Shown here: piece after piece, positions 12,184 to 24,126 of the stretch
Layout: each line of letters begins with the position of its first letter
Numbering within the stretch: position 1 is the stretch's first letter
Assembly (NCBI GenBank): GCA_029641185.1
Contig: JAPWGK010000022.1
Span: 186,001 to 250,000, forward strand
Reading direction: 5' to 3'
Source of the DNA: Pseudofabraea citricarpa
Taxonomy: Eukaryota > Ascomycota > Leotiomycetes > Helotiales > Dermateaceae
DNA length: 64,000 nucleotides
Position numbers and translations under genes: made by a program
Notes under the pieces: model-generated
Databases searched by the model: none
What the model was told of the DNA's origin: nothing
The model's input: only the letters and a program-made list of their open reading frames with translations

Positions 12184-12935
12184 TCAATTCAACCAAGCCC
12201 AACTAGCGGTGGTGCGGCCAAGATCCTGACTAGCCAGCTTCTCGAACATGTCGATAGTGAGGTCGATATCCTCGGGCTTGCAGCCGGTGCATCTATCGAC
12301 AACGGTGACGTCGATGCTGGTCTGCTTGTTGGTCTTCTCGTTGAAGCGCGTGAGGCGGATCTTCCTGTTGCAGAGCGGGTTGGCGTTCGGGTTGGACCCG
12401 GTGCTCGCGGCGTCGAAGATGATGTGCGAGACGGCGCAGATGGCATCGCTGCTGGACGACGTGATGCCGCACGCGCCGAGGCCCGGGTCGTAGTACGTGA
12501 TGTCGCCCGTGAAGGTGTCGGTGTTTGAAGGGAGAGGGAGGTTTTTCGACGAGCTGCAAGGGAGGAAGTCAAGTTAGCAAGATCCCTATATATCTCATCT
12601 TCTCTATCTCTCTCTTAATCAGAAGAGAAAGGACAACACAGAACGTACGAAGAATTGCGCAGTCCCAGTCCCAGACCGAGCCCGAGTGCAAGGACGAGCA
12701 AGAACAAGAGGCCGAGCAGGCCGAAGAGGAAGACCTTGCGACTGCGTCCGAGATATGTGCGATTGGGAGGGAGGAAGCGATTGAAGCGTTCAGAGAGGGA
12801 AATCTTCGCTGGTGCTGTCGTTGCTGCTTCTGTCTTGTCGGCGTGCGTCGCGAAGAGATTGGACTTCCCGAAGAACCCTTTCTTGCCCGCGGGCGCGCCC
12901 TCCCACTCCGGGACCTGGTGCGTCGTGGTAGCCAT
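12184..12935 (-). CDS. Membrane-anchored double-psi beta-barrel (RlpA/expansin-like) protein
   Basis: 218-aa predicted type II membrane protein. Exon 1 (12935-12649) holds a cytosolic N-terminus of about 65 residues and one long hydrophobic helix (KVFLFGLLGLLFLLVLAL, then G/L alternation). A 95-nt intron (12648-12554) leads to exon 2, which has no ATG and encodes the folded domain: GDITYYDPGLGACGI, a pair of cysteines around AICAVSH, NPLCNRK, then VTVVDRCTGCKPEDIDLT and a final DLGRTTASWAW. This is the pattern of fungal RlpA-like/barwin-like double-psi beta-barrels, often found in secreted cell-wall-associated proteins; the D and C residues of the signature are present. The likely location is the plasma membrane with the barrel outside. 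The GC content is clearly higher than the flanking spacers. Confidence 0.85.
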
Positions 12936-13412
12936 GCTGTTGCGTGAGGTGAGCTTTGGATGATATTAGAGTATGCTATGATGGTGTATGTGTATGCGCG
13001 CGCATGGTGGGAACGATTGTATAGAGGTGAGTTGCGGCGGCGCACAGCGATGGATAGGATCAAGGGATTTTAATGACGCTGGAGGGAAATAATCAGGATG
13101 CGATCCCTGCGTGAGTCTAGCTCTCTCTCCACAATCCACTAAATTCCAGGGCCCCAGCGCTTAGAATCACGGTCCAGGGGGTGGCGTCGATGGCGCCCAC
13201 CTTTATCTTAATCTTTAAAATCAGTTCGTGATGGAGTTTGAGCCTCAACAGAGAGACTATGGAATTCTAACATCTCCATACAGGAGCTTGTCTATTTCTG
13301 CCAACTTCATTAACCAGGTATCATAAAACGCTGTCAAGTACTGTTCTGCATCACCACAGATACACAAACGTAAACACCAATCTATATTCAATCCCACTCG
13401 TTCATCATTATA

Positions 13413-16400
13413 CTATATCCTGCCGCCAGAGACCACCTCCCTTTGAAGCTCAATTTCTCCCGACTCAGCTGTCCTCCTCCTCTCCAATACCCACCTGGGG
13501 CCTTCAACCGGATCTTCTTCCTTGCGATAGCTAACCGACTCCGATGAACCGGAATGCTTGTGGTGCTTGAAATCTCCATCTTTAGACTTAGTTCTCTCCA
13601 TGGTGAGTGTCGGGCTGGCAGGCGCCGAACTGATTTCTGGCGTCGGGACAGCACTGGTCTCCTCGCTCACGAGAGTGAATGTACTGTTCTTTCTTCGATG
13701 CGTAGCTACAGGACTCATAGCCCATGGTGGCATCTGTCCGATTGGGCTGGACGTATCATCCGCGGGACTTCTTGGGCTGCCTGTGCTGCTGTGCAAACTT
13801 GCCTGACTACCACCCCAGGCCCTGTTTCTCAATTTCATCAAAGCATTGAAGCTCATATCACCCTCGAAATCTCTCTCGCCATTCATCATGCCTGCAAGTT
13901 GAGCTAATCCCGGGCTGTTCAGTGCTCCCGGAGGAATAGAACTATGAAGTGGTGACATGAAAGAATTGCGATTCGAATACTCGGATCTCTCAGTGATGGG
14001 TGTCAAATTTGGCTCTCGTAATGCTATCCGTCCACTCTGACTCCGATTCAAGGCATCAGCTCCTCGAGGACCAAAGTATCCGCCATTTGCGTATTGTGTT
14101 TCGCTTGCAGCCGGTGCGGAGTAAAAGCCAAATTCTTGCCCATAGAAGCCATCCATGTCGTTAGCAAGAGCTTCTGCATTCGCAGCCGCGATAATCGGAT
14201 CATCTTCAAGGGCATCGTCATAATCAAAATCGTCGTATGAAGGAGAAAATGGCTCATAACCAGAGAATTCGCTGGTATCTGCAACCAAACCTGGCTGGTT
14301 CTCTTCATTCTCTGGAGGAGACTCTCGGTCAAATTTGCCACTATCTGCTGCACTTTGAGCTGCAGCCGCTAGCGCAGATTGATAAGCAGCCAAAGTATCC
14401 TGAGTCAGACCGTTTGATGCTGCGATAATAGAAGACTTGGGGGCTAGGCTGATAGGTTCAATGGGTGATAGCTTCTCGTCGATGGGCTCTTTTTGTACAG
14501 GAAATTCCTTCAACACCGGAGGCGAGTACAGTGTCGGTAGAGTAGAGAAAGTTTTCAGTGGCCGCCCATATTCATCAGTATCAATGTTATCAAACACCGA
14601 TTCGTCAAAATCAGTTGCTTCTACATCCCCAAGTTGATCGATGATACCATCGTCGAAATAAAGATCATCATCGTCAAGATTCGTAGGCCGTGGGAACTCC
14701 TTGATCGGCGCCTCGAGCCCTAAGTTTATGTTCTGAAGACCCAGGCCCTGATCTTTGGGTGATGTGCAAGTGATCGAGTCCTGTGAAGTAGTTGACTGCT
14801 GTCCTGCAAGTAGAGGTGAATTGAGATTCATATAGGGCGATTCTTTCGTCATTGCAAACCCAATGACTTCACCATTGGCATCCCGTGGTGTACTGACCAT
14901 CGGACTGTACGGGCTTGCTGGACTCGTCAACCCGGAGAGTGTCTGCTGGTTGAATGTAAACCCGGCAATATTCTCATTGTCGTCCAAAGTTTCATCAATG
15001 TTGAAATGAGGTACTGGCTCTTCTAAATCATCAAGCTCAGTGTTGACACCGGGGATTGGTTCTTCGAAATCATCATCGTCGAGATCGGCATTGACACCAG
15101 GGATTCTCTCCTCTAGGCCATCGTCGTCGTCCATATTATCATAATCGTAATCATCTTCTTCGTAGTCTTCTCCCTCAGGGCTGGCATTCTGTTTCCGTAG
15201 TGCTTTCTCGCGATGTCTATCCTCTAATATTTTTTCTTGCTCCGCAGCACCCAGCATGTCAAAACTAAACCGTGATGATGTACTCTTCATGTGCTTAGGA
15301 AGTCCAAGAAGGGCCATCTCTCTTGCTGATACTTCAGACACATTCCGTGATCGACCTTTCTTAGACGGAGAGGATTTCGGTGGTGTTGATGATGGATCAA
15401 TCGATATTCGCTTATTTTCAACAGGTTCTTTTGGAAGGTCGGCCTGTATTGGTTCTGTTTTTGGTGGTACAGGGGGTCCAATGTCTGTGGCTGACCTTTT
15501 TGTGCTAACCTGCCTTGTATGCTGAGGTTTTTGGTCTGTGACTGGCTCCGCTCTTAGCTGCCCTTTGGCATAAGGTGGCTTTGGTAATGGAAGGTCTGAT
15601 ATGTCGCTGGCTTTTCGTACGTGAGGTCCGGCAGCTGGATATTGTTCTTCTTCAAAATTCTCTGTAAATACAGGCGTGTGGTTACCGCCACTCCAAGGAC
15701 TTCCGATGGTATCGTCGGGAACCAGTTCACCATTCTGTGTTCGTTGGTAATGCTTATAATCTGCTTTCTTCACATCGTTTGAGGAAACATTTCTCCTTGG
15801 CCGAGGCGCACTGAAATCGTGAACAACGGTCCCCCGGATTCGAGGATCGAAGCTTTCCGCCGTACTTCCTGCACCCTTCGGCACCGAGACCGGTGCTAGT
15901 TGTGTAACTGCCTGAGAAGTTCTCCGCCTTGCAAGTAGAGACATCGGGTTGAGTAAATTTAATCGTTTCCCCCGCGGCTGTACCGGCTCAAAAGTCGATA
16001 TCGTAGGTTGTACTGGAGGGGAAGTTGGTAATTTTGCAGCCGTTGCTCTTTTCCCAGATTGACCGATTTTATTCTGAGGGTCGGCCGTCGCTGTGATGTT
16101 TGCATCTAGAGATTTCTGCTTCAATGCAATGCCACCTGAAAACCCCAGCTGGTCGAAACTCGTGAACCCCTTGATGTCCTCTGGGGGCTGTCCGCTTTTA
16201 CTTAGTATTCTTTGGTGACTGTTATTCGTCGGATTCTCCCCCTGTCGTATAACTCCCTTCCCAGCTTCCCGCGGTCGAGATCTCGGATCGTGTTCGTGGG
16301 CTCTGGCCTTGTTCTCAAGATTGTACTCTGCAGATAAATCTCTCCCAACGAAAGACAGGCCAGTAATGGGCGGGAGCGTGGGTGGCGGTGATGACGCCGA

Positions 16401-16556
16401 GTTTCGTTCTTGGGGACTGCCATCTTTTATTCTCGGCGATTGCGTATGGTCGGAGGGAGGATGTAAGGGCGACTCTCCCCAGGAATGTGAACTCTCTGGG
16501 ACAGGAGAGGCAGGGTTCGATGGCGTACGCCTATGCGGTCGCAAGTAGGAGAACAT
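13413..16556 (-). CDS. Large disordered protein (1047 aa), function unknown
   Basis: Intronless 1047-codon frame. Most of it is low-complexity: P/S-rich N-terminus, poly-acidic D/E stretches near residues 475-530, two related acidic repeats (RIPGVNADLDD and PIPGVNTELDD), and S/T-P sites throughout. A more conserved-looking patch near residue 430 reads LGLPKHMKSTSSRFSFDMLG followed by a charged helix (EQEKILEDRHREKALRK); another lies near 930 (FNALMKLRNRAWGG). Such patches are typical of ascomycete-specific regulatory or scaffold proteins with phosphorylation sites. I recognise no enzyme domain and no membrane segment. The start is the first ATG of the frame. Confidence 0.85.
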   Translation of the reverse strand: MFSYLRPHRRTPSNPASPVPESSHSWGESPLHPPSDHTQSPRIKDGSPQERNSASSPPPTLPPITGLSFVGRDLSAEYNLENKARAHEHDPRSRPREAGKGVIRQGENPTNNSHQRILSKSGQPPEDIKGFTSFDQLGFSGGIALKQKSLDANITATADPQNKIGQSGKRATAAKLPTSPPVQPTISTFEPVQPRGKRLNLLNPMSLLARRRTSQAVTQLAPVSVPKGAGSTAESFDPRIRGTVVHDFSAPRPRRNVSSNDVKKADYKHYQRTQNGELVPDDTIGSPWSGGNHTPVFTENFEEEQYPAAGPHVRKASDISDLPLPKPPYAKGQLRAEPVTDQKPQHTRQVSTKRSATDIGPPVPPKTEPIQADLPKEPVENKRISIDPSSTPPKSSPSKKGRSRNVSEVSAREMALLGLPKHMKSTSSRFSFDMLGAAEQEKILEDRHREKALRKQNASPEGEDYEEDDYDYDNMDDDDGLEERIPGVNADLDDDDFEEPIPGVNTELDDLEEPVPHFNIDETLDDNENIAGFTFNQQTLSGLTSPASPYSPMVSTPRDANGEVIGFAMTKESPYMNLNSPLLAGQQSTTSQDSITCTSPKDQGLGLQNINLGLEAPIKEFPRPTNLDDDDLYFDDGIIDQLGDVEATDFDESVFDNIDTDEYGRPLKTFSTLPTLYSPPVLKEFPVQKEPIDEKLSPIEPISLAPKSSIIAASNGLTQDTLAAYQSALAAAAQSAADSGKFDRESPPENEENQPGLVADTSEFSGYEPFSPSYDDFDYDDALEDDPIIAAANAEALANDMDGFYGQEFGFYSAPAASETQYANGGYFGPRGADALNRSQSGRIALREPNLTPITERSEYSNRNSFMSPLHSSIPPGALNSPGLAQLAGMMNGERDFEGDMSFNALMKLRNRAWGGSQASLHSSTGSPRSPADDTSSPIGQMPPWAMSPVATHRRKNSTFTLVSEETSAVPTPEISSAPASPTLTMERTKSKDGDFKHHKHSGSSESVSYRKEEDPVEGPRWVLERRRTAESGEIELQREVVSGGRI

Positions 16557-17517
16557 GGCTCCGTGTGGTGGAGGGATTCGTCAGTGCCGGCTGAGGTGGA
16601 ATTGTAGTCTGGCTCAACAAAAGCGATGGCAACGTTCAATCGTCCTCGAGAGCGCATGCATCTCGATGTGGCTCACTGCGGCCCTTGATCGCAGGGGCAG
16701 ATGATGCTCTAAGATGTCGGGCTGCTGAGAATCACAACAGACAGTAGAAGCCGCGCCGTCAGCGACTGTTGGATGGTGGGTTCAGCCTCTTCGTATGGCA
16801 GCAGCGTCGTGATCAATTGGGTGACGTCTAATTCACGATAAGGCTGTCAGCATGGCGAAGCACGGCTGGCTTGGCGATGGGGGGGTCGTTCGGTCTGGAG
16901 ATGAGGAGAATATGTGTACAGGAAGAGTTTAGTGAAGTGTGAAGTCGTCTGATGTTTACAGGAGCTCGGGACGCTTTTTTCGACTGGGCTGGTGTCTGTG
17001 TGAGCTCGACGTCGGTGGGTGGTTGACTTCAATCTGAGATCTGCGGGCTGCGACGCGTCGGGACAAGGATGGCTAAAATTCCAAAAATATGTTGACACTA
17101 CTGTGCTCTCCCAGTATGGGAATAGCCACTTCGCCTTCACGTGGAACGGGAAGTATATCACAATAGCTTTGTCTACTCACGATGATTGGAAGACGCTGGA
17201 CTTGTTAGTAAACCACACATTCAACGGTGCAACTAACAAACATGTGATCTTTCCAGCCTCCAGCAACAATTACGTCAGTTGACGACGACGCTGGGTCTAC
17301 CAGCATCTAGAAGCACCCACTAGCCTCCGTACACAGTGGGGACGAGCATGAAAGTTCGCATTCCCAGCAACATGTCCAGGGATGACAGATTATGAAGAAG
17401 ACACATTATCAGGCTTGTTATAATTGTTACAAAGGAAGGCAAGACAAGATCTCGTACTAGGACTTTCAATTCTCTATATAGTGGACGTTGGCCGAGTACG
17501 TTGTTTCACAGCTCCGC
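16557..17517. other. Spacer between two minus-strand genes
   Basis: Promoter region of the 1047-aa protein gene and 3' flank of the MFS gene. One isolated GTGGGG lies at 17336-17341, more than 700 nt from the nearest start codon, so I do not count it with the cluster sites. Short open frames here have no support. Confidence 0.5.
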
Positions 17518-19353
17518 TTACGAGCTTCTCTTCCCAAATGGCTCGAAGGGGAGCAATGCTGCAATCACTGCCATTACGGCGTACAGAGCGGCACAAATAT
17601 AAATCGGGACGGGAGTAGTGCTGTCGGCCACGGTACCAATGACAGCTGACAGGATACCCATGGTTCGATTACAGGCCACCGCAACTCCGTTTCCAGTAGC
17701 TCGGTGGGCAGAGGGAAGAACCTCAGGCGTGTAGGCATAAAGAGTTCCGTAGTAGATATTCAAGAAAAACGCGATCGAACAGCTAAAAGCGATGTTCTGT
17801 GGCTGTGTCCTGACTTGAGTGTATGCGAAGAAGAATATCACTGGATGAGGTTGTTAGCAAGTATATCTTGGTTACCTCTGCTCAAAAGACCACCTACTCG
17901 TAATTAATGCACCCACGACCATAGTATATTTGCGTCCAAGCACTTTCCAATTGGCCATATGTCCTGCCAACATGGGACCTGGGATACTGCTCACGTTCAC
18001 CAGTGCATAGTTCCTCCAGGTCTCGAAAGTTGAGACATTCCCAAACTCTGCTCCACGAGTCGCCAGGTAGCTCGGTAGGAAGACGTAAAATAGCGGGTAA
18101 GCAAGACCAATACAGGTCCAAGAAAGCCATACTAGAAGAGTCGATGTAGCAATCTTTTTAGTCTCGAACAATCCTCTGAAGTGGATAGCCAATTCGGCAA
18201 TCGAGAGTTTGCTCTGGCCATGAGCGGAACGAATTACGCCACAGGCTGTAAGTTGCTCCACCGTGATGGAACAGGGTCTATTGTATCTTGCAGCCATACT
18301 TTGGAACCCTGCAACAACCTCTTCATCTCTACCTTCTCCGAGTAGGTACTTAGGCGTTTCCTTGAGTCGGATCACAGTGACACGTGCAATGCTCAACACA
18401 AAGACTAAAGCACCAGACGTATACATCAAGTACCTCCATCCCATGTTGTTATCCTTTGTGCAGGCAATTCCGGTGGTTGCAGGTGCACAATTCCACTTCG
18501 CGGGGGCTGTAATGTTTTAGTACTAATTCCAAGAGCATCAGGCGACAATAACATACACATAAATCCCCATGCAATAAATCCAGCGACTGATTGACCAAGA
18601 CCCCACCAAGAAGCAAGCCATGCTAAATTTTGTTAGCATGATTTAATCCCTCATCCCATGCACGTAACTTACTGAGAACCCATTGCTTGTCTGAGGGAAG
18701 ATATTCCAAGAAGACTGTCGTATCCAGAATCAGATTTCCACCGCCGCCAAATCCAGTCATGGCTAGGAAGAAGGCAAGTGAGATCCAATTTGGTGAAGCA
18801 CCAGCGGCAATTGCGAACACAGAGCAAATGAACAAAGTTACGTTGAACGCAAATTTACGACCAATGATATCTGCACTCAACCCCCAAAATATAGCTCCCA
18901 CAAGTAAACCCACATACTGAGAGATTGTGAGAGCTTGTTCGTATGCTGGTTCAAACTCCAAAGCGGCTGAGCCGGCGATGATAGATTGTAGAAGTAGGAG
19001 CAAAGAATCCACGGCATAGCTATAAAGTCAGCAGAGCTAAAGCAAGCGGACGATCTTCTCACCCAAACCCATTAAGCACGAAGAGTTTCCAATGATAGGG
19101 AGTCCATCCAATTTCATCAATGGCCTTTTCACGTTAGAAATGACAGGCAGTTGGAGGCTTAAGTAGAGCTCACATTGTTCACGAGAAACATTTTCGCGTT
19201 CAGTGCTGGATCGATATCTTGCTGCGCAAGGATATCTAACTCTCCAATGGCAGGCTGACTGATGGAAGCATTTTGTTCCGATGAGGCCACCTTCTCAGTA
19301 TCACTATAGTGCTGCTTCTCTGCAGCGGCCATATTACTTTCGTCGCTCGACAT
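17518..19353 (-). CDS. MFS transporter, sugar/SVOP-like family
   Basis: Twelve-helix major facilitator. I start at 19353 (MSSDESNMAAAEKQ) rather than the in-frame upstream Met. The cytosolic N-terminus of about 55 residues leads through IDEIGWTPYHWKLFVLNGFGYAVDSLLLL, typical of the SVOP/SV2-like branch that carries organic anions or sugars. The MFS signature loop between helices 2 and 3 reads LSADIIGRKFAF. At least five short introns were placed by frame and splice signals, near 19190-19130, 19065-19020, 18670-18625, 18550-18510 and 17890-17840. It ends ...EPFGKRSS. Its promoter has no GTGGGG element, so it is probably not part of the cluster regulon. The substrate is unknown. Confidence 0.9.
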
Positions 19354-20481
19354 GGTGAGAAAAGAGCTCAAAATTGAAAGCTTGCCTATACACAATGATG
19401 GTGGAGGGGCACAGAAAACGTTCCTCGTCGAGGCTTATCTACTGGACTGCACTCGATACCCTTGAAAAGAAGCACAATTGGTGTGGCGGTAGATCAGGGT
19501 ACCCTGAGTGGTTGCTTTTGAAAATACGACTTACTATAGGTCAGAAAGCTAATTATCTCCAGCGTGGATATGCTCCCTTGTCCGTTCACCTTGGCGTCCA
19601 AATGATATGGCCAACGATAGCCAGCGCCAATCTTACGGCCAAGGCGAGATATCGCAGTCCTCAGCAAGGAAAGTCTAGCTCCAGCCCCGACTACCCCGAC
19701 TAAGAGACGGTATCTTGTCCGCTGGAACTTTGATACCTATCAGCCAGGCAATTAGAGCTGAGGATCCGTAAGTGCCCATTCCTCGGTGCTTGGGGAGGCA
19801 CACATATCAACTTCCAAAATAGGGAGTGTTTGTGAATAAGCTGGCCTTGATACTCTGGATGCAAGTCAAACAGACAGGAGCAACTCTGGTATGTTTGCAA
19901 TACTGAACTTGCAATATCAACGTGATAATGTCTCTGTCTTCATCTCTTCATCCCTTCAAAGTTCGGACTCTCCGCAGATTTTGCGGGAGATAAGTCGGGC
20001 CCAGCATTGGCGATAACATTGACCTCAACGCCCTCGACTGGGCAGGCCTATGAGACGGAAACCGAAGGGCGAAGGAAACATAATGCCGAGGCGACGTTGG
20101 TTGTTCTTGATAACGATATGACGTGTGGGAAACACTGCCTTTTTTGGGACTTTGCTTTTGCTCTCGGGCGCTAGCTACAGTAGCTCTTCGCTTAATTCTG
20201 TTGTCATGAGGGAGCTTCAACATCGCAACGAGACAACACCACGCTGTACCGTCACCGCTTATCTCCATCCTCCACCCTCCGCCGTGCCTCCTGTCCTCCC
20301 CTGCTCTCTAATCCGTCTTATCATACTGGATGCGCTCAATACACATACTCCACGCCGCTGCAGAGAAGCCCCATCGAGCTGTACCCACCTCATCCTAGAC
20401 ATCCAGCGACATCAACCTTGATGCACAGCTTGCGCGGCGTACGTTGAAGCCACAAGGCCATCTCTGGGCCATGTTGTCACC
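19354..20481. other. Divergent intergenic region
   Basis: 1.1 kb between the divergent starts of the MFS transporter and the Dlt1 gene. The side near 20481 is C/T-rich, as is usual for fungal core promoters. I see no RNA gene, no credible ORF and no GTGGGG element. Confidence 0.5.
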
Positions 20482-21768
20482 ATGACTCTGCGATTCCTTC
20501 TGAACCTTCTCTATCAACTCTTCTATTATCTACTCTACTTAGTCTTAATAGCACTTCTATGCGTCACACCATCCGATGCGATTCGACAAGCCTGGAAGAA
20601 CCACCAGAAATACAACATAGCAGTCATCGGCGGTTGCTATTTCCTTACTGCCTGTATAGCTCTGGTCATATTCTCCTTCCGAATCTCTACGAATAGGTCA
20701 GTACTCAAAGGGATACCGAAGACATGGATCCCCATCGAGAAAGGCGAGGTCGACAAGAAGGTCAGGGCTATGATCGTGGCGAGCCTGAATCGAAGCGCAT
20801 CCATCGCATGGGATTCTCATCCTCGGGTGAATCCAGGGCCTGCGACAATCATTTCAGAGGCAGACACGAGGGATGCGGTGGCGAGAGCCCCAGGCCAGGA
20901 AGCAACTAAGAAGAAAGGGCGAGGGTTTTCACGGCGAACACAACCAGAAGAAACCGAGCAAACCATAACAATACCGTCACAGGATACTGCTTGGGGGGAG
21001 ATTGCACATAATGGATGGTCCTCTCCAGCTTCACCAGATTTACCAAACTTGCAATACATTATGGTTATCATGGAGCTTCCCCATCTCATAGAAGCAAAAG
21101 CAGTTTCGCTAGCACCACCTGATCCCACATCCACATCGAACCCACCTATCCCAGATATCCAAGCTGTTGAGTTGCTACAAAGACATGCATCAATGGGTCT
21201 GCGTGATTACTTGGGCCATCTTATTAGCATTGGCATAATTTCATCTACAGAATTGGTTACTAGTTTTCTTGCTGCATATGAACATGCACGGTTCTCTACA
21301 AACACTCTCTCGGAGCCCGAGTTTAGAGAGCTGATGAGGCAGTTTGCGGAAATTTTGCGTAGTATGATCTTAACGAGTCCTCTAATGGAAGAGAGCGACA
21401 TCGACGACGACGGATCCTCCTCTTTGACCCCCGCCACTCATCGAAGCCGCTCAATCGCTTCATCGAAGAGTACATCGAGTTCTAGTCGGAGCGAGGGAAC
21501 CATCCGGACTGCACACTCTCGAAGACCAGGTACGAATGGCACACGGCAGTCGGGTTTTGCTACTGCACCAGCAACACCCAGAAGTAAAAAGCGCACTTCA
21601 CGGTCCACAAGTACGGCCAGTTTTGCTCAAACTAGACGTCCATATTACGCAAGCAGTAGCTCTAGTTCAAGCTTACGTTCGACAAGTCAAGGGAGCGTAA
21701 TTAAATTGAGCCGGACGAATGAAGAGGGGTTGCCATACACTCTGACTTTGCCCGGATATGCTCGATGA
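20482..21768 (+). CDS. dlt1: Dlt1-family membrane protein
   Basis: Single-exon 428-aa protein. Two N-terminal membrane helices (residues 5-28 and 45-66) are followed by the family-typical string TNRSVLKGIPKTWIPIEKGEVD and a conserved KVRAMIVASLNRSASIAW. This matches fungal Dlt1 (defect at low temperature 1), a two-helix protein of poorly known function needed for growth at low temperature in yeast. A central region of about 100 residues (EFRELMRQFAEILRSM) is conserved-looking, and the C-terminal 120 residues are an S/T/R-rich tail. It is a housekeeping gene bordering the catabolic cluster on the left, convergent with the acyl-CoA synthetase gene. Confidence 0.85.
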   Translation: MTLRFLLNLLYQLFYYLLYLVLIALLCVTPSDAIRQAWKNHQKYNIAVIGGCYFLTACIALVIFSFRISTNRSVLKGIPKTWIPIEKGEVDKKVRAMIVASLNRSASIAWDSHPRVNPGPATIISEADTRDAVARAPGQEATKKKGRGFSRRTQPEETEQTITIPSQDTAWGEIAHNGWSSPASPDLPNLQYIMVIMELPHLIEAKAVSLAPPDPTSTSNPPIPDIQAVELLQRHASMGLRDYLGHLISIGIISSTELVTSFLAAYEHARFSTNTLSEPEFRELMRQFAEILRSMILTSPLMEESDIDDDGSSSLTPATHRSRSIASSKSTSSSSRSEGTIRTAHSRRPGTNGTRQSGFATAPATPRSKKRTSRSTSTASFAQTRRPYYASSSSSSSLRSTSQGSVIKLSRTNEEGLPYTLTLPGYAR

Positions 21769-22026
21769 ATGGTTGGATACCCGAATGGTTTAGCGATGGC
21801 GTCTTGGTTTGGTTGGGGTTTGGTATATACTACGGTAAACATATAATATTCAATGATAATGTTTTTATATCTCACTTGAAAAGCGGTCAGGAAGTCACAA
21901 GGAGTAATGTGTCAAACGTTACAGGGGTACACGCCTCGATCGATCTTTAGTCTCAGACACTTGATGGAACAAAGTTTATTACTTTCTATTTCTACACGAT
22001 CCAATTCTTTGTACACCAAGACTGCT

Positions 22027-24126
22027 TTATAATCTCGCTTTCACTGAAGTGATCTTCAGCCAGCTTTGAGTATCCAGTGGTTTGTAAGTCTCCCCATCTA
22101 ACCAATACAGCTTATCATTATCTACATTCTGCTCCGGATTCCATGACCTTTTCTTGAGAACTTCTTTCGAATGCTTGAAGGACGCATTGACATCGATTCT
22201 ATATTCGTGTCAGTGTGATCTAGAAAATCAGAAAGACAAACTTACTCCTTTGTAAGACGCACAAGACGAGGTAGGGCATAGTTGGGAAGGCCTCGTGCCT
22301 TGCAGAACTTGAAAAGCTCCGAGACGAATTTGCTTTCGGCTTCAGGGATATCCAATGCTAAAGTAACACCAGCAGCTCCCATTTGGCCGTCATATCTTCA
22401 TTTATCAGTTAAGCAAATCAATTTAGATTTTATAGCTGACTTACCCGTCAAGTTTCACACCGTACACGCTCACGTCACTCACGTTTTCCATCTCCGAGAT
22501 ATAAGCACGTACTTCTCCAGCACTGATATTTTCGCCTTTCCATCGAAAAGTATCACCAGTTCGGTCATGGAAGCGTACCCAGCCATTGGAGTCCTGAACC
22601 AATAGATCGCCCGACCTCTGAAAAAGGTCTCCTTTCTGAAATACATCCCGTGCAAGCTTTTTGTTTGTAGCTTGCGGGTCATTGAGATACTCAGAATAAA
22701 GCTCCATGGATCGAATACGTCCAATAGCTTCGCCAGGTTCATTCAGTGCTGCAGGAACGCAGAACCCGGTCTTTGGATCTCGGTAAAGGTCTTCCTTGGC
22801 GGAATCATATTTCACCAGGAACACATCGGCTTCCAAGGTTCGTCTTAACAGGCCACTGAATCCGACCTTTCCGACACTTTCAGGTCCGCTCTTGAAGTTG
22901 TCAAATTTTGCAATTCCCTCGGTGGATCGATATACTTCGCGGATTTCTGGTATGTTGAAGCGTTGCTGAAACTTCTCCCAGATGTCTTTCTGTAGGCCAT
23001 TGCCATTGGCCACGATACAAGAATGAGCTTTGTCATATGGAGAGACTTCTGCTGCAACCAGGTATCGGCATAGTTCACCAACATATTGCATTCTTGTCGC
23101 CCGGCTTTCTACCAGCTCCCTTGAAAATCTGGAGGCAGAGAACTTCTTAGCGATGCAAAATGTACCTGATGTTCCAACTGAGTAACAAAGACCGTTCAAA
23201 AGTGCAGTAGCATGAAACAGCGGAAGACACGAGTATGTTCTGAGAGGCAAATATCTCTTTGCGTTTTCTACATCGATCGACAATGGTGTCGATGTGTAGC
23301 AGAACAGGAAGTTCTTGATGGATACGGCTTTGGGTTTACCTGTCGTTCCTGAGGTGTAAACCAATGCTGCAATATCCTTTATGCTCCTCTTCGGTCGTGG
23401 CGGTGTTCCTGATAATGTGAGAAGCGAGGCTTGAGTTATCTCTTCAATCGACGGGTCTGCTGGTGTGTATGACCCAAGATTGAGCGACAATACTTTACTG
23501 CTAACATCTACAGCAAATTCGGCGAGATCTGGTGTTGCCAGAACTAGTGATGCACTAGCAATTGTAATACAATGTTTCAACGTATCGGCTAAGGAGATCA
23601 ATTAGCTCAAAAACGCTTCAAAATAACTCCCCATGAAATATATGCTTACTTCTTAACGAGGCGTTGATTAACGCAGGAATTGCCCCAAGGCGAGAAAGAG
23701 CATAGATGGAAAAGAACATCTCTGGCGAGTTTGTCATGTAGATTCCAACGAAATCACCCGCTCTTACACCTCTAGAGTAAAGGAAGCGAGCAAGACGATT
23801 TACCTCTAGGCTCCAATTAGTTTGTATCGAATTACATGACAAGAGGACATACCATCCTTAGCTTCGGCATAAGTCCATGTAATACCCTCAAACCAAAGAG
23901 CTTCGGCATTCTGATCTGCGAGTTCCAACATTCGATATATTGTCGCTTCATTGCCTAGTTGCTGAATTCTCGCCCCCAGCCTCTTGACAACAGCTCGATC
24001 TTGCATCAACTGCTTGATATCTGTGCTAAGAGCCCATCGTGAATTGAGGTATGTGCCAACTCCGATAGCAGCTGTCGTCGATAGAGCTGCCCCAGACAAC
24101 TTCTTCTTGTCCTTAACGATATCCAT
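22027..24126 (-). CDS. FATP/Fat1-type acyl-CoA synthetase with PTS1
   Basis: ATP-dependent CoA ligase of the adenylate-forming family, closest in pattern to FATP/very-long-chain acyl-CoA synthetases. Residues 15-35 are hydrophobic (possible membrane anchor). The AMP-binding motif YTSGTTGKPK, the YRSTEG motif and the FATP block RSGDLLVQD...GDTFRWKGENIS are intact, so it should be active. Five exons are joined by four short introns near 23850, 23625, 22440-22390 and 22250-22200. The last exon ends ...ITSVKARL, and ARL is an accepted type 1 peroxisomal signal. It shares a bidirectional promoter (two CCCCAC sites) with the thiolase gene, which implies activation and beta-oxidation of a carboxylic acid, perhaps an aromatic C3 acid. 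The exact acid is inferred, not shown. Confidence 0.93.

Noticed and set aside
12189..13063. Long open frames overlapping the double-psi beta-barrel gene in other frames (for example 12189-12572 and 12569-13063)
   Set aside because: GC-rich shadow frames full of R/S/P/T; the spliced frame with barrel motifs explains the sequence.
17336..17341. GTGGGG in the spacer right of the 1047-aa protein gene
   Set aside because: More than 700 nt from any start codon and near the 3' end of the MFS gene; treated as background, and useful as a control.
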